Positions 28,072 through 38,192 of a stretch of 64,000 nucleotides of DNA are shown piece by piece. Position numbers and translations under genes: made by a program. The DNA comes from Shimia abyssi (lineage in GTDB: Bacteria; Pseudomonadota; Alphaproteobacteria; Rhodobacterales; Rhodobacteraceae). Position 1 is the first letter of the stretch. Every line of letters begins with the position of its first letter. The stretch covers positions 1 through 64,000 of the forward strand of contig NZ_PYGJ01000013.1 of assembly GCF_003014475.1 (NCBI RefSeq), read 5' to 3'. Under the pieces are notes generated by a model that did no database searches, had not been told where the DNA came from, and saw only the letters and a list, made by a program, of their open reading frames with translations.

Positions 28072-28660
28072 CAGCAATTCGCTCCTTAATCTCTGCAATT
28101 ATCGCGTCCACCTGCGCGCGCGCATGGTCCAATGTATCTGTTGATACTACGTAGTCAGACCTAGCACATTTCTGATCATTCGGCATCTGTCTCGCGCGTA
28201 TTCTCTCAAATTGCGCCTCGCTCATCGTACCACGCGCCAGAACACGTTTCTTCTGGAGATCTGGTGAAACAGAGACACAAACAACTGCGTCTACCTCTTT
28301 GTGGCCATTGCTTTCGAACAACAAGGGGATGTCAAAAACCAGAATTTTAGCTTCTACTCTTTCGGCAAAGTCAGCCCTGTCCTCCGCCACCAGTGGATGA
28401 ACAATGTCTTCCAAGACTCTAAGGACATCTTTGTTTTGCGCGATCAACTGCTTCAGCACGTCGCGCGACACAGCACCATCCACAATTGCTGTTGGCAAAA
28501 CCTTGCGGATCGGTTCCACAGCAGCGCCCCCCTCGGCATACAAACGATGAACAGCTGCGTCCGCGTCCCACAAAGCGCAGCCCGCATCAGCAAACATCTT
28601 GGCAGTGGTTGACTTACCCATGCCAATCGAACCGGTCAGCCCTAATCTGAACACTGTCAC
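28064..28660 (-). CDS. coaE: Dephospho-CoA kinase
   Basis: Catalyses the last step of coenzyme A synthesis, ATP-dependent phosphorylation of dephospho-CoA. It has 198 residues with P-loop LTGSIGMGKSTTA at the start, the substrate-lid region WDADAAVHRLYAEGG and VFDIPLLFESNGHKEVD. The start is a GTG overlapping the aroE stop (GTGA). The run maf-aroE-coaE-dnaQ is coupled by overlaps throughout. Confidence 0.95.
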   Translation of the reverse strand: MTVFRLGLTGSIGMGKSTTAKMFADAGCALWDADAAVHRLYAEGGAAVEPIRKVLPTAIVDGAVSRDVLKQLIAQNKDVLRVLEDIVHPLVAEDRADFAERVEAKILVFDIPLLFESNGHKEVDAVVCVSVSPDLQKKRVLARGTMSEAQFERIRARQMPNDQKCARSDYVVSTDTLDHARAQVDAIIAEIKERIADA

Positions 28661-29487
28661 AAAACGGCCCGACGGGCCTCTTCATCCACTGTCGGTCGTC
28701 GACCAAACCAACGTTCAAACCCCGGAACCGCCTGATGTAACAACATACCCAGCCCGTCCACGGTGGCACATCCTTTTTCAGCCGCCACCGCCAAAAGCTG
28801 TGTCTGCATTGGTGTATAGACGAGATCCGTCACAACGGTTTCCTTTCGCAGGCCGTCAAGTGGCACCCGCAAATCCGGCTTTCCAGTCATTCCTAACGAC
28901 GTCGTGTTTACCAAAGTCGCCGCCTGATCCAGAACATTGCCCGCTTGAACCCATTCCACCACTTTTACGCGCGCGCCAAAATCTTCCCGCAATTTCTCAG
29001 CGCGGGCCCTGGTGCGATTGGTCAACAATATCTCAGGCACACCTGCATCCAACAACGAGGCCACAACGGCGCGCGCCGCGCCGCCCGCGCCCAGCACGAC
29101 GGCAGCGCCTGCGCTGGCATTCCAAGCGGGCGCGCCTTGCCTAAGATTCTCGATGAAACCGTAACCGTCTGTATTGTCACCTAAAATTGTTCCATCATTC
29201 CGGAAAATGATAGTATTTACCGCACCGATCAGCGTTGCCCGATCCGTAACAGAATCCACAAATTGCATCACTCGCTCTTTGTGGGGCAGGGTTACGTTTG
29301 TTCCAACAAATCCCATTTTTGGCATCGCCCTAAGCACTGCTTCCAGATCATCCGTCGCAACTTCCAAAGGTATATAGTGGCCTGTCAGCCCATATTTATT
29401 TAGCCAGAATCCATGTAGCCGCGGCGACTTGGAATGCGCAATCGGGTTTCCGATTACGCCGGCCAAAGGAATGGATGGCAACGTCAT
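28657..29487 (-). CDS. aroE: Shikimate dehydrogenase
   Basis: NADP-dependent reduction of 3-dehydroshikimate to shikimate in aromatic amino acid synthesis. It has 276 residues with the substrate site GNPIAHSKSPRLHGFW, the catalytic lysine in VTLPHKERV, the NADP loop VVLGAGGAARAV and the LTNRTRARA segment. Overlaps of 4 bases join it to maf and coaE. Confidence 0.96.
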   Translation of the reverse strand: MTLPSIPLAGVIGNPIAHSKSPRLHGFWLNKYGLTGHYIPLEVATDDLEAVLRAMPKMGFVGTNVTLPHKERVMQFVDSVTDRATLIGAVNTIIFRNDGTILGDNTDGYGFIENLRQGAPAWNASAGAAVVLGAGGAARAVVASLLDAGVPEILLTNRTRARAEKLREDFGARVKVVEWVQAGNVLDQAATLVNTTSLGMTGKPDLRVPLDGLRKETVVTDLVYTPMQTQLLAVAAEKGCATVDGLGMLLHQAVPGFERWFGRRPTVDEEARRAVL

Positions 29488-30083
29488 TTTGGCAGCTCTC
29501 CCTGCAATGTCAGATAAGACAGTATTTCAACCAAAGGCATTCCGAGAACGGTAAAGTAGTCTCCATCGACCTTTTCGAACAACCTAACACCCTCTGCTTC
29601 CAGCATATAAGCACCAACACAATGCTGAATCTCATCCCAGTTCCGTTCCAAATAGGCGTCCAGGAACTCATCACTGAATGACCGCATGAACAATCGTGCA
29701 GTACCGATAAACCGCCACAGTGGTTCGCCGTCCTTATAAATTACCGCCGCAGATAACAGCATATGCCGCTCACTGCGCAATTTTTGCAACTGCGAACGTG
29801 CGTCATCGACAGTTTTGGGCTTCGTGAGAATCTCGCCTTTGAAGTCCAGAACCTGATCGCACCCCAGAACAACTGCGCCTGGCATCTTGGCACTCACCTT
29901 GCGCACCTTAGATTCCGCCAACGCATCGGCAATGTCGCGCGGCGAGGCGCCCTCTAGCTGTAACGCACGCAAGACCGCCTCTTCGTCGACCCGTGGCTTA
30001 ATCGCCTCAAAATCAACACTCGCATTATGCAACATTTGCGCCCGACTTGACGAACCGGAGGCAAGAACCAATTTTGAACCCAT
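29484..30083 (-). CDS. maf: Maf family nucleotide pyrophosphatase
   Basis: House-cleaning nucleoside triphosphate pyrophosphatase of the Maf family, which removes modified or surplus nucleotides and has been tied to septum formation. It has 199 residues with LVLASGSSSRAQML at the N-terminus, KPRVDEEAV, GCDQVLDFKGEIL and the KVDGDYFTVLGMPLVEIL end. The ATG overlaps a perfect DnaA box (30083-30091), so the gene begins at the edge of the probable origin. Confidence 0.94.
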   Translation of the reverse strand: MGSKLVLASGSSSRAQMLHNASVDFEAIKPRVDEEAVLRALQLEGASPRDIADALAESKVRKVSAKMPGAVVLGCDQVLDFKGEILTKPKTVDDARSQLQKLRSERHMLLSAAVIYKDGEPLWRFIGTARLFMRSFSDEFLDAYLERNWDEIQHCVGAYMLEAEGVRLFEKVDGDYFTVLGMPLVEILSYLTLQGELPK

Positions 30084-30492
30084 GTGGATAACCCCGTGGA
30101 AAAGCCTAGGAGTTTCTTAAGCATTCTTTCGGGAAAGTTAAGGCTTCATTACTGACCACTGGAAACTAGCCCACTTTCACGGTTTGTTACGATTTTTCCG
30201 CACAGTGGATGAGGATAACTTTTCGCGCGGGACGACTCATCATCATACATTTGTTCCCACAGAGTTATCCACAATGCTACCTATCCCGACTTTGAAAATA
30301 TTCCTTAAAAACTTGATGTTTTTTTGAACCTGATCAGATTTCCCAGCTTAGTGAATCAAACTATCCCAAGGTGGATAAGTGTTTGGAAAACAAAAGTATC
30401 CACCGTTTTTCGCTGCACAACGAAATCATCATCCTTTTCTATATATATTTTATTATTTAAGAGGAGATGAACCAAAGCGAGAGATCAGAGCG
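30083..30492. other. Probable chromosomal replication origin (oriC)
   Basis: A gene-free stretch of 409 bases between divergent maf and hemJ. It carries two perfect DnaA boxes (TGTGGATAA 30083-30091, reverse; TTATCCACA 30265-30273) and near matches GGTGGATAA (30370-30378) and GTATCCACC (30396-30404). AT-rich blocks lie at 30301-30335 (with a run of seven T) and 30438-30460 (TATATATATTTTATTATTTA), suitable for unwinding. Genes point outwards on both sides for several kilobases, parS and parAB are within 7 kb, and the flanks match the Caulobacter oriC neighbourhood. No IHF or CtrA site was convincingly placed. Confidence 0.75.
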
Positions 30493-30942
30493 ATGGGATA
30501 CGTTCTCACTGACATTTACCCGTACGTTTTGACATTCCACATCATTTCAGTGATGTCTTGGATGGCCGGGTTGTTCTATCTGCCACGTCTTTTCGTTTAT
30601 CATGCAGAACGGGCCAATAATGGCGATCAGCTCGACGAAACTTTGCGCATTATGGAGTTCAAACTACAGCGCTACATCATGGCCCCGGCCAGCGTCGCAA
30701 CATGGGTTGCTGGCCTAATTTTAATCATCACCCCTGGAGTTGTAGATTGGAGCGCTCTCTGGCCCTATACAAAGGCCGCTGGAGTGATTTCCATGACGAT
30801 TTTTGATCACTGGCTTATGCAAAAGCGCAAACAGTTTGGTCGCGGTGAAAATACTTTGACAGGGCGTCATTATCGCTTGATGAACGAAGTTCCTACAATT
30901 TTGGTGATTGTCATTGTGGCCTCTGTTGTCATAAAATTCTGA
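30493..30942 (+). CDS. hemJ: Protoporphyrinogen IX oxidase HemJ
   Basis: Membrane haem-synthesis enzyme that oxidises protoporphyrinogen IX to protoporphyrin IX in bacteria lacking HemG/HemY. It has 149 residues and four helices. The family histidine is in YPYVLTFHIISVMSWMAGLFYLPRLFVYH; the later conserved block is WPYTKAAGVISMTIFDHWLM and RHYRLMNEVPTILVI. I chose the ATG at 30493 to give the normal HemJ start MGYVLTDIYPY; the open frame upstream runs into the origin. hemE, often adjacent in relatives, is absent here. Confidence 0.93.
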   Translation: MGYVLTDIYPYVLTFHIISVMSWMAGLFYLPRLFVYHAERANNGDQLDETLRIMEFKLQRYIMAPASVATWVAGLILIITPGVVDWSALWPYTKAAGVISMTIFDHWLMQKRKQFGRGENTLTGRHYRLMNEVPTILVIVIVASVVIKF

Positions 30943-31065
30943 GAGAATTGACTCGGGTGACTCAAACCCCTACATAACCACCCAACAGGCCCGGCCGGGC
31001 TATGTGCCTTCATATACACGAAAGTACGCGCGCTGCCTTTTCACGGGTAGCCACAGGAAATGTCC

Positions 31066-32337
31066 ATGACACAAGAAAAACTCGCGCTCGCCGAGCTCAA
31101 GGCCAAAAGCCCTAAAGATCTGCTCTCGATGGCCGAAGAGCTAGAAATCGAAAACGCGTCCACGATGCGCAAAGGCGATATGATGTTCCAGATTCTGCGT
31201 GAACGCGCAGATGATGACTGGGAAATCTCGGGCGACGGTGTTCTGGAAGTGCTCCAGGACGGTTTCGGCTTTCTCCGCTCGCCAGAGGCCAACTATCTTC
31301 CCGGCCCTGATGATATCTACGTTTCGCCCGAAATGATCCGTAAACACTCGCTGCGCACCGGTGATACGATTGATGGCGTCATCAAGGCACCTGAAGACAA
31401 CGAACGTTACTTTGCGCTGACCACGGTGACGCTGATCAACTTTGAGGCACCGGAAAAGGCCAAGCACAAGATCGCGTTTGACAACCTCACGCCACTTTAC
31501 CCAGATGAACGCCTCAAGATGGAGATCGAAGACCCGACGATCCGTGATCGTTCTGCCCGTATCATCGATTTGGTCTCCCCGATTGGTAAGGGTCAGCGTT
31601 CATTGATCGTGGCTCCTCCACGCACTGGTAAAACCGTTCTGCTACAAAACATTGCGCACAGCATCGAGGCCAACCACCCCGAATGCTATCTCATAGTTCT
31701 TCTGATCGATGAACGCCCAGAGGAAGTCACTGACATGCAGCGTTCGGTCAAAGGTGAGGTAATCTCCTCAACCTTTGACGAGCCCGCAACGCGCCACGTC
31801 GCCGTGTCCGAAATGGTCATCGAAAAGGCCAAGCGCTTAGTTGAGCATAAACGAGATGTTGTTATCTTGCTCGATTCGATCACAAGACTTGGTAGAGCTT
31901 TCAACACAGTTGTCCCATCTTCGGGTAAGGTTTTGACCGGCGGTGTGGATGCAAACGCCTTGCAACGTCCAAAGCGTTTCTTTGGTGCAGCCCGTAATAT
32001 CGAAGAGGGTGGATCGCTCACGATCATCTCAACAGCACTGATCGATACCGGCAGCCGCATGGACGAAGTGATCTTTGAAGAATTCAAGGGCACGGGTAAC
32101 TCTGAAATCGTACTCGACCGGAAGGTTGCAGATAAACGCGTGTTCCCTGCCATTGATATCCTTAAGTCTGGTACGCGAAAAGAAGATCTGTTGGTCGACA
32201 AAAATGACCTGGCTAAAACTTTTGTCCTACGCCGCATTCTCAACCCAATGGGTACCACGGACGCGGTCGAGTTCTTGCTGTCCAAGCTTAAGCAGACAAA
32301 GACAAACTCCGAGTTCTTTGACTCGATGAACACCTAA
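31066..32337 (+). CDS. rho: Transcription termination factor Rho
   Basis: Hexameric RNA helicase that ends untranslated transcripts. It has 423 residues with the N-terminal domain [22 protein letters not shown], the RNA-binding cold-shock fold with [24 protein letters not shown], Walker [13 protein letters not shown], Walker [12 protein letters not shown] and the Q/R loops. Of two close ATGs I prefer 31066, six bases after AGGAA; 31060 abuts it. The 5' region contains a GC palindrome (30989-31000) that may belong to an autoregulated leader, as Rho limits its own message in other bacteria. Confidence 0.96.
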   Translation: MTQEKLALAELKAKSPKDLLSMAEELEIENASTMRKGDMMFQILRERADDDWEISGDGVLEVLQDGFGFLRSPEANYLPGPDDIYVSPEMIRKHSLRTGDTIDGVIKAPEDNERYFALTTVTLINFEAPEKAKHKIAFDNLTPLYPDERLKMEIEDPTIRDRSARIIDLVSPIGKGQRSLIVAPPRTGKTVLLQNIAHSIEANHPECYLIVLLIDERPEEVTDMQRSVKGEVISSTFDEPATRHVAVSEMVIEKAKRLVEHKRDVVILLDSITRLGRAFNTVVPSSGKVLTGGVDANALQRPKRFFGAARNIEEGGSLTIISTALIDTGSRMDEVIFEEFKGTGNSEIVLDRKVADKRVFPAIDILKSGTRKEDLLVDKNDLAKTFVLRRILNPMGTTDAVEFLLSKLKQTKTNSEFFDSMNT

Positions 32338-32347
32338 AGGGTTGGCG

Positions 32348-33646
32348 ATGGCATACGTGCCTGACACAATTTTTGCGTTGGCCACGGCCCCCGGTAAAGC
32401 GGGGGTCGCTGTCGTTCGTGTGTCTGGTTCGCTGGCTGCCGAGGCGGGTAGAGCGCTCTTTGGTGGTTTGCCCGAACCACGAATTGCATCTCTGCGACTC
32501 TTGATTGATCGCAAGGGCATCCGCCTGGACCAAGCGCTGGTAATGTATTTCCCGGAAAAAAATAGTTTTACCGGCGAAGAAGTTGTCGAATTGCATCTTC
32601 ACGGTTCCGTCGCTGTTGTGAATGCGGTTCTGCGAGAACTGGCCGACATGGACGGGTTACGTCTCGCAGAGGCTGGAGAATTCACCCGACGTGCACTTGA
32701 AAATGGTCGTCTCGATCTCGCCCAAGTCGAAGGACTTTCGGATCTCATAGAATCTGAAACCGAAGCTCAACGCCGTCAGGCGTTACGTGTGCTTTCTGGC
32801 GATCTGGGAAATCTCGCGGAAACATGGCGAACGAAACTCATCAGAGCGGCAGCATTGTTAGAGGCAACAATTGATTTCGCCGATGAAGATGTCCCTGTAG
32901 ATGTGACACCAGAAGTCCTTGATTTACTGTCAGACGTGCGTACTGACCTCGCGCGTCAAATAGCCGGAGTTTCTACTGCGGAACGTATTCGTATAGGGTT
33001 CGAGGTAGCTATTCTTGGTGCACCAAATGTTGGAAAATCTACACTTCTCAATGCTTTGGCTGGGCGCGAAGCCGCAATTACGTCTGAATTTGCAGGCACC
33101 ACTCGCGACGTGATTGAGGTACGGATGGATCTCAATGGTTTGCCTGTAACGTTACTTGATACAGCCGGGTTGCGTGATACGGATGATCACGTCGAAGGTA
33201 TTGGCATCGAACGTGCATTGCAGCGCGCCGAATCTGCTGATCTCAGGATTTTCCTGATCGAGGATGGTAAAAAACCTGAAATCGAACCTCTGGCAGGCGA
33301 TGTTGTTCTTCGATCAAAAGCGGACACGTTGGTTGATCAGGAAGGTGCCGTATCAGGAAAAACCGGGCAGGGCGTTGATCAACTCATTTCCCACGTTTCA
33401 GCGCTGTTGTCGTCTCGGGGTGCGCAGTCCGGCATTGCAACTCGTGAGCGACATCGGATTGCTATGAACCGTTCTGTGGAAAATCTCGTCTCGGCTCAGA
33501 AGTTGTTAGATATGGGGGTAGATCACTATGATTTGGTCGCTGAAGAGTTGCGAAGTGCGATTCGGGCTTTGGATTCTCTCGTCGGTCGCGTAGATGTTGA
33601 GAATCTGTTGGACGAGATATTTTCGAGTTTTTGTATCGGGAAATGA
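32348..33646 (+). CDS. mnmE: tRNA uridine-5-carboxymethylaminomethyl synthesis GTPase MnmE
   Basis: GTPase that with MnmG installs cmnm5U34 in tRNAs reading split codon boxes. It has 432 residues with the folate-binding N-terminal domain ([21 protein letters not shown]), a helical domain and a G domain with P-loop [14 protein letters not shown], switch GTTRDVIE and DTAGLRD. It ends FCIGK, the invariant catalytic cysteine motif. I chose the ATG at 32348 with AAAGGG upstream; a TTG two codons earlier is possible. mnmG begins 4 bases after its stop. Confidence 0.96.
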   Translation: MAYVPDTIFALATAPGKAGVAVVRVSGSLAAEAGRALFGGLPEPRIASLRLLIDRKGIRLDQALVMYFPEKNSFTGEEVVELHLHGSVAVVNAVLRELADMDGLRLAEAGEFTRRALENGRLDLAQVEGLSDLIESETEAQRRQALRVLSGDLGNLAETWRTKLIRAAALLEATIDFADEDVPVDVTPEVLDLLSDVRTDLARQIAGVSTAERIRIGFEVAILGAPNVGKSTLLNALAGREAAITSEFAGTTRDVIEVRMDLNGLPVTLLDTAGLRDTDDHVEGIGIERALQRAESADLRIFLIEDGKKPEIEPLAGDVVLRSKADTLVDQEGAVSGKTGQGVDQLISHVSALLSSRGAQSGIATRERHRIAMNRSVENLVSAQKLLDMGVDHYDLVAEELRSAIRALDSLVGRVDVENLLDEIFSSFCIGK

Positions 33647-33649
33647 GGA

Positions 33650-35521
33650 GTGTTTCACGTGAAACATTTTGACGTCATTGTTGTTGGTGGCGGTCACGCC
33701 GGTACAGATGCTGCGCACGCCGCGGCGCGTGTAGGTGCAAACACTGCATTGATAACACTAAAAAAATCTGGCATCGGCGTGATGTCGTGTAACCCCGCTA
33801 TCGGTGGTTTGGGAAAGGGACATCTGGTACGCGAAATTGACGCACTTGACGGTTTAATGGGGCGTGTTGCCGACAAGGCCGGAATTCAGTTCCGTCTGTT
33901 GAACCGACGCAAAGGTCCGGCGGTCCAAGGTCCCAGAGCTCAAGCAGACCGCAAAATCTATCGTGAAACCATGTTGTCTGAGATTGAGCGGACACCTAAC
34001 CTCTCGATCATCGAAGGCGAGGCAATTGATTTCCGCATTGAAGGTGACGCCGTACGTGGCGTTATCCTTGCCGACGGAAATGAGGTATCCTCACAATCCG
34101 TCGTGCTCACAACAGGCACTTTCTTACGCGGCATAATTCATATTGGCGATGTTGCGCGACCCGGTGGTCGTTTGGGTGATAATCCGTCGGTCAAGCTTGC
34201 AGAGCGGATTGATAGTTTTGATGTACGATTGGGTCGTTTGAAAACTGGTACGCCACCCCGTTTAGATGGTCGAACAATCGAATGGGATGCGTTGGAATCA
34301 CAACCAGGTGATGAAACCCCAACGATGTTTTCCTTCATGAACAAGGCGCCTGCAACACGACAAATTTCTTGCGGGATTACGCATACAAATGAGAAAACGC
34401 ACGACATCATCCGAGAAAATCTCTCCAGATCGGCTATGTATGGAGGCCACATAGACGGTGTAGGGCCTCGATACTGTCCTTCGATTGAAGACAAGATTGT
34501 TCGGTTTGCTGACAAGACTTCTCATCAAATTTTCCTTGAACCAGAAGGGCTTGATGATCCTACTGTTTATCCGAATGGTATATCAACGTCGCTACCGGTC
34601 GATGTTCAGGATGAATACCTTCATTCGATCTACGGTCTTGAAAAAGTCAAAATAATTCAACCCGGCTATGCGATCGAGTATGATTATGTCGACCCGCGCG
34701 CGTTGGACGCATCGCTCGCTGTTAAGACAGTTCCGGGGTTATACCTAGCGGGTCAAATCAACGGTACTACAGGCTATGAAGAGGCAGCCGCCCAAGGGCT
34801 GGTCGCCGGATTGAACGCCGCGCTTTTGTCGAGAGGGCGGGAACCTCAGTATTTCAGCCGTACGGACAGCTACATAGGCGTCATGGTTGATGACCTGATT
34901 ACTCGCGGAGTGACGGAACCATATCGGATGTTTACGTCAAGAGCGGAATTCCGGCTATCTCTACGCGCAGACAATGCTGATCAGCGGCTTACTCCCATGG
35001 GTATTGAACTGGGCTTAGTCGGGGTACACCGAAGAAAACACTTTCTGGAGAAACAAGAGCGCTTGGAAAACGCTCATTCATTGTTAACCGAGACTGCATT
35101 TTCACCGAAGCAGTTGAAAGAATCTGGAATTGCCGTCAATCAAGACGGCACTAAGCGTACGTCTTTTGAAGTTCTTGCGTTTCCTAACGTAGAATTCGTC
35201 GATCTTCTGCCATTGTGCAAGGAGTATGAAAGCGTCGATCTCGAAACTCGAGAACAACTCTCTCGTGATGCGTTATATGCGAACTACATCGAGCGCCAGA
35301 AGAGGGATGTAGAGGCGCTAAAGAAAGATGAATTGCTAAAAATCCCATCTGATTTCGACTATCGGTCCATTGACGGGCTGTCCAACGAATTGAAGCACAA
35401 ATTGGCAACGGCAAAGCCAGATAATTTGGGGCAGGCAGGGCGGTTGGATGGTATGACTCCCGCTGCAATTACACTAATTTTGGCGAGATTGCGCAGTAAT
35501 GGGCGCAAGAAAACTGCATGA
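33650..35521 (+). CDS. mnmG: tRNA uridine-5-carboxymethylaminomethyl synthesis enzyme MnmG
   Basis: FAD-dependent partner of MnmE in tRNA wobble-uridine modification. It has 623 residues with FAD-binding [43 protein letters not shown], the second [11 protein letters not shown] block and the C-terminal helical domain ending [13 protein letters not shown]. The start is a GTG with GAGGAG close upstream; codons 1-6 contain parS site 1. The stop overlaps the rsmG ATG (ATGA). Confidence 0.97.
   Translation: MFHVKHFDVIVVGGGHAGTDAAHAAARVGANTALITLKKSGIGVMSCNPAIGGLGKGHLVREIDALDGLMGRVADKAGIQFRLLNRRKGPAVQGPRAQADRKIYRETMLSEIERTPNLSIIEGEAIDFRIEGDAVRGVILADGNEVSSQSVVLTTGTFLRGIIHIGDVARPGGRLGDNPSVKLAERIDSFDVRLGRLKTGTPPRLDGRTIEWDALESQPGDETPTMFSFMNKAPATRQISCGITHTNEKTHDIIRENLSRSAMYGGHIDGVGPRYCPSIEDKIVRFADKTSHQIFLEPEGLDDPTVYPNGISTSLPVDVQDEYLHSIYGLEKVKIIQPGYAIEYDYVDPRALDASLAVKTVPGLYLAGQINGTTGYEEAAAQGLVAGLNAALLSRGREPQYFSRTDSYIGVMVDDLITRGVTEPYRMFTSRAEFRLSLRADNADQRLTPMGIELGLVGVHRRKHFLEKQERLENAHSLLTETAFSPKQLKESGIAVNQDGTKRTSFEVLAFPNVEFVDLLPLCKEYESVDLETREQLSRDALYANYIERQKRDVEALKKDELLKIPSDFDYRSIDGLSNELKHKLATAKPDNLGQAGRLDGMTPAAITLILARLRSNGRKKTA
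33651..33666. promoter_or_regulatory. parS centromere site 1
   Basis: TGTTTCACGTGAAACA is a perfect 16-base palindrome, the ParB-binding parS sequence. It lies inside the first codons of mnmG (encoding the VSFHVK-like start F-H-V-K-H), about 3.3 kb before parB and 3.3 kb from the proposed origin. The palindrome is directly visible; ParB binding follows from the well-known consensus. Confidence 0.95.
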
Positions 35522-36144
35522 AAAGCGAATCTGAACTTGTACTCAACGCTCTGAATGTTTCACGTGAAACAACTGATCGACTACATATCCTGGCCAACTT
35601 ACTGGAAAAGTGGAATTCCAGAATAAACCTGGTATCTAAAACAACTCTGGCAAACTTGTGGTCCAGACACATCCTTGACTCAGCTCAAATTTTCAATCTT
35701 TCGAGAAGTGATTGCACACATTGGGTTGATATTGGTAGCGGCGGTGGCTTTCCAGGTCTCGTGGTCGCAATATTGGCGGCGGAAATGCGTACAGGACAAA
35801 CAACAACGTTGATTGAGAGTGACCAACGCAAGTGTGCATTCCTTCGTACCGTCATCAGAGAGACAGGCATATCTGCTAAAGTGAAGAACAAACGCATCGA
35901 GCAAACTGAACCGGAAGGCGCAGATGTTATCTCGGCTAGGGCACTGTCAGAACTGACCACATTGCTCGAATTTGGTGAACGTCATTTAGGCGAAAATGGT
36001 GTTGGATTGTTTCCAAAGGGAGTTAACTGGAAAAAAGAAGCAGATGAAGCGCGTAAAACGTGGTCATTCAACGTCGAAGTGGTGCAAAGTGTGACCGAGC
36101 CGGAAGCAGTAATATTGAAGGTCGGAGATATCAGGCGTGTCTGA
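35518..36144 (+). CDS. rsmG: 16S rRNA (guanine527-N7)-methyltransferase RsmG
   Basis: SAM-dependent methylation of G527 in 16S rRNA; loss gives low-level streptomycin resistance in many bacteria. It has 208 residues with the SAM motif [32 protein letters not shown] and [15 protein letters not shown]. parS site 2 lies within it (codons for N-V-S-R-E-T). It overlaps mnmG by 4 bases and parA by 8. Confidence 0.96.
   Translation: MKSESELVLNALNVSRETTDRLHILANLLEKWNSRINLVSKTTLANLWSRHILDSAQIFNLSRSDCTHWVDIGSGGGFPGLVVAILAAEMRTGQTTTLIESDQRKCAFLRTVIRETGISAKVKNKRIEQTEPEGADVISARALSELTTLLEFGERHLGENGVGLFPKGVNWKKEADEARKTWSFNVEVVQSVTEPEAVILKVGDIRRV
35556..35571. promoter_or_regulatory. parS centromere site 2
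   Basis: A second perfect TGTTTCACGTGAAACA, inside rsmG, 1.9 kb from site 1 and about 0.6 kb before parA. Two identical 16-base palindromes within coding regions are best explained by selection for ParB loading rather than for the encoded residues, which differ (FHVKH against NVSRET, in different frames). Confidence 0.95.
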
Positions 36145-36946
36145 TCCAATTCGCCCAATGGGCCCAAAAATCATTGCAGTTGCTAACCAGAAAGGTGGAG
36201 TCGGCAAAACGACGACCACAATTAACCTCGCATCGGCGCTCGCAGAACAGGGGTGTCGTGTACTTCTTGTAGACCTAGATCCCCAAGGCAATGCTTCCAC
36301 TGGACTAGGAATCAATACGGCTGACCGAAAATACACAACTTACGATCTGATGCTTGAAGATATGCCACTGGAAGACGTCATTCTGCCGACTGAAATCGAG
36401 GGAATGTGCATTATCCCAGCAACCGTTGATCTAAGCTCGGCAGATATTGAATTGATTTCTAATGAGAAGCGCAGCTTTCTGCTTCATGATTCGCTACGTC
36501 AACTCGCGATGGACAAATACGAGTTTGATTACATTCTCATAGATTGCCCACCGTCACTAAATTTGTTGACAGTCAACGCTATGATCGCCGCGCATTCTGT
36601 TCTGATCCCACTGCAGAGCGAATTTTTTGCACTCGAAGGTCTGTCCCAGCTCATGCTGACAGTTCGCGAAGTCCGTCAAACCGCTAATTCCGGTTTGAGA
36701 ATCGAAGGAGTCGTTCTCACAATGTTTGATGCGCGCAATAACTTGTCGCAGCAAGTCGAACAAGATGCGCGCGACAACCTTGGCGAGCTTGTTTTTGAAA
36801 CCAAGATTCCCAGAAACGTTCGCGTGTCAGAGGCACCGTCATATGCACAACCAGTGTTGGAATATGATACTGCGTCAAAAGGGGCAGAGGCATATCGCGC
36901 TCTCGCCAAAGAGCTTTTGACCAAACATATGAAAATCGCCGCTTAA
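36137..36946 (+). CDS. parA: Chromosome partitioning ATPase ParA
   Basis: Walker-type ATPase that moves ParB-parS complexes and so the newly replicated origins. It has 269 residues with the deviant Walker A VANQKGGVGKTTTTINLASAL, LLVDLDPQGNASTGLGI, Walker B YILIDCPPSLNLLTVNAM and the SEFFALEGLSQLM block. The start is a GTG overlapping the rsmG stop. parB follows after 12 bases. Confidence 0.97.
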   Translation: MSDPIRPMGPKIIAVANQKGGVGKTTTTINLASALAEQGCRVLLVDLDPQGNASTGLGINTADRKYTTYDLMLEDMPLEDVILPTEIEGMCIIPATVDLSSADIELISNEKRSFLLHDSLRQLAMDKYEFDYILIDCPPSLNLLTVNAMIAAHSVLIPLQSEFFALEGLSQLMLTVREVRQTANSGLRIEGVVLTMFDARNNLSQQVEQDARDNLGELVFETKIPRNVRVSEAPSYAQPVLEYDTASKGAEAYRALAKELLTKHMKIAA

Positions 36947-36958
36947 GAAAGGCAAATC

Positions 36959-37849
36959 ATGGCTGACAAAAAGAAACCCCGCGGACTTGGCCGAGGCCTG
37001 AGCGCCTTGATGGCAGATGTAACTGAGGATGCGAATCCACAGGATGTCGGCGCGTCTCGACGGGCTGGTCTCATGGTTCCTATCGAAGCAATAGTGCCCA
37101 ACCCGGATCAGCCAAGGCGCGACTTCACTCAAGAACAACTGGATGACTTGGCAAACTCTATTCGCGAAAAAGGCGTCATTCAGCCCTTGATCGTCCGCTC
37201 CAAAGAGGACGGTAGGTATGAAATCGTTGCTGGTGAACGCCGCTGGCGGGCATCCCAGATGGCGCAATTGCATGAATTGCCAGTTGTAGTCCGCGATTAT
37301 GACGATACCGAGGTGCTTGAGATCGCGATTATTGAAAACATTCAACGAGCCGATCTTAATCCAGTCGAAGAGGCGATGGGATATCGCCAATTGATGGACA
37401 AATTTGGGCACACACAAGAAAGAGTTTCCGAAGCCCTCGGAAAAAGCCGCAGCCATATCGCCAACTTGATGCGACTTTTGCAGCTGCCAGAAGATGTACA
37501 GAGTATGTTGAAATCAGGAGACCTGACCGCTGGACATGCTCGGGCACTGATCACCACGGAAAACGCTTCCGAACTCGCTAAAAAGATCGTCAGCAGCGGT
37601 CTTTCTGTCAGGCAAACCGAAGCATTGGTTAAGAAAACTCAGGTACCAAAATCGGATAGCAAACCTAGATCACAAAAACCTAACAAAGATGCCGACACTG
37701 TTGCTCTCGAAGGGGATTTGTCCGCAAATATTGGCATGAAGGTTGCTGTAAACCATAAGGTTGGCGGTGAAAGCGGGCAGTTGACGATCCAGTATACAAC
37801 ACTCGATGAACTGGACGAACTTTGCCGAATCTTAACATCTAATCGTTAG
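36959..37849 (+). CDS. parB: Chromosome partitioning protein ParB
   Basis: CTP-dependent DNA clamp that loads at parS and spreads. It has 296 residues: N-terminal ParA-stimulating KKKPRGLGRGLSALMADV, the CTPase boxes QPRRDF and VAGERRWRASQMA and ENIQRADLNPVEEAMGYRQL, the parS-reading helix-turn-helix (LGKSRSHIANLMRLLQLP) and a C-terminal dimer domain. Its 3' end overlaps the convergent ybaN gene by 11 bases. Confidence 0.97.
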   Translation: MADKKKPRGLGRGLSALMADVTEDANPQDVGASRRAGLMVPIEAIVPNPDQPRRDFTQEQLDDLANSIREKGVIQPLIVRSKEDGRYEIVAGERRWRASQMAQLHELPVVVRDYDDTEVLEIAIIENIQRADLNPVEEAMGYRQLMDKFGHTQERVSEALGKSRSHIANLMRLLQLPEDVQSMLKSGDLTAGHARALITTENASELAKKIVSSGLSVRQTEALVKKTQVPKSDSKPRSQKPNKDADTVALEGDLSANIGMKVAVNHKVGGESGQLTIQYTTLDELDELCRILTSNR

Positions 37850-38192
37850 GTCTGGTCCAGATAAATAGCATGACCAGTGACAATACCACCGCCTGAATAA
37901 TCAGCACGGTGGCTTTAAGGCCGAGAGCGGTTGACAATCCAAACACAAAGATAATCGAAATCGTCGCTGCGCGTTTTGCAGCAGGACGAATTGCACCACT
38001 ATCTTGCCAATCTCGGATCAATGGCCCAAAGGTCTTGTGCGAAAGCAACCAATAATGAAGCCGTTCAGACGACCGAGCAAAACAAAACGCAGCCAAAAGC
38101 AGAAACGGGACTGTGGGAAGTAATGGTAATACAATGCCAATTACAGCCAATCCAACGCAAAATACCCCAAAACTGGCCCACAAAAAGCGCAC
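37839..38192 (-). CDS. ybaN: YbaN family inner-membrane protein (DUF454)
   Basis: A 117-residue membrane protein of the YbaN/DUF454 family, function unknown. It has three to four hydrophobic helices and the family pattern GLAVIGIVLPLLPTVPFLLLAAFCFARSSERLHYWLL, then GPLIRDWQDSGAI. It begins at the base before the hemW stop and is probably cotranscribed with hemW-rdgB-rph. Confidence 0.88.
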   Translation of the reverse strand: MRFLWASFGVFCVGLAVIGIVLPLLPTVPFLLLAAFCFARSSERLHYWLLSHKTFGPLIRDWQDSGAIRPAAKRAATISIIFVFGLSTALGLKATVLIIQAVVLSLVMLFIWTRPND

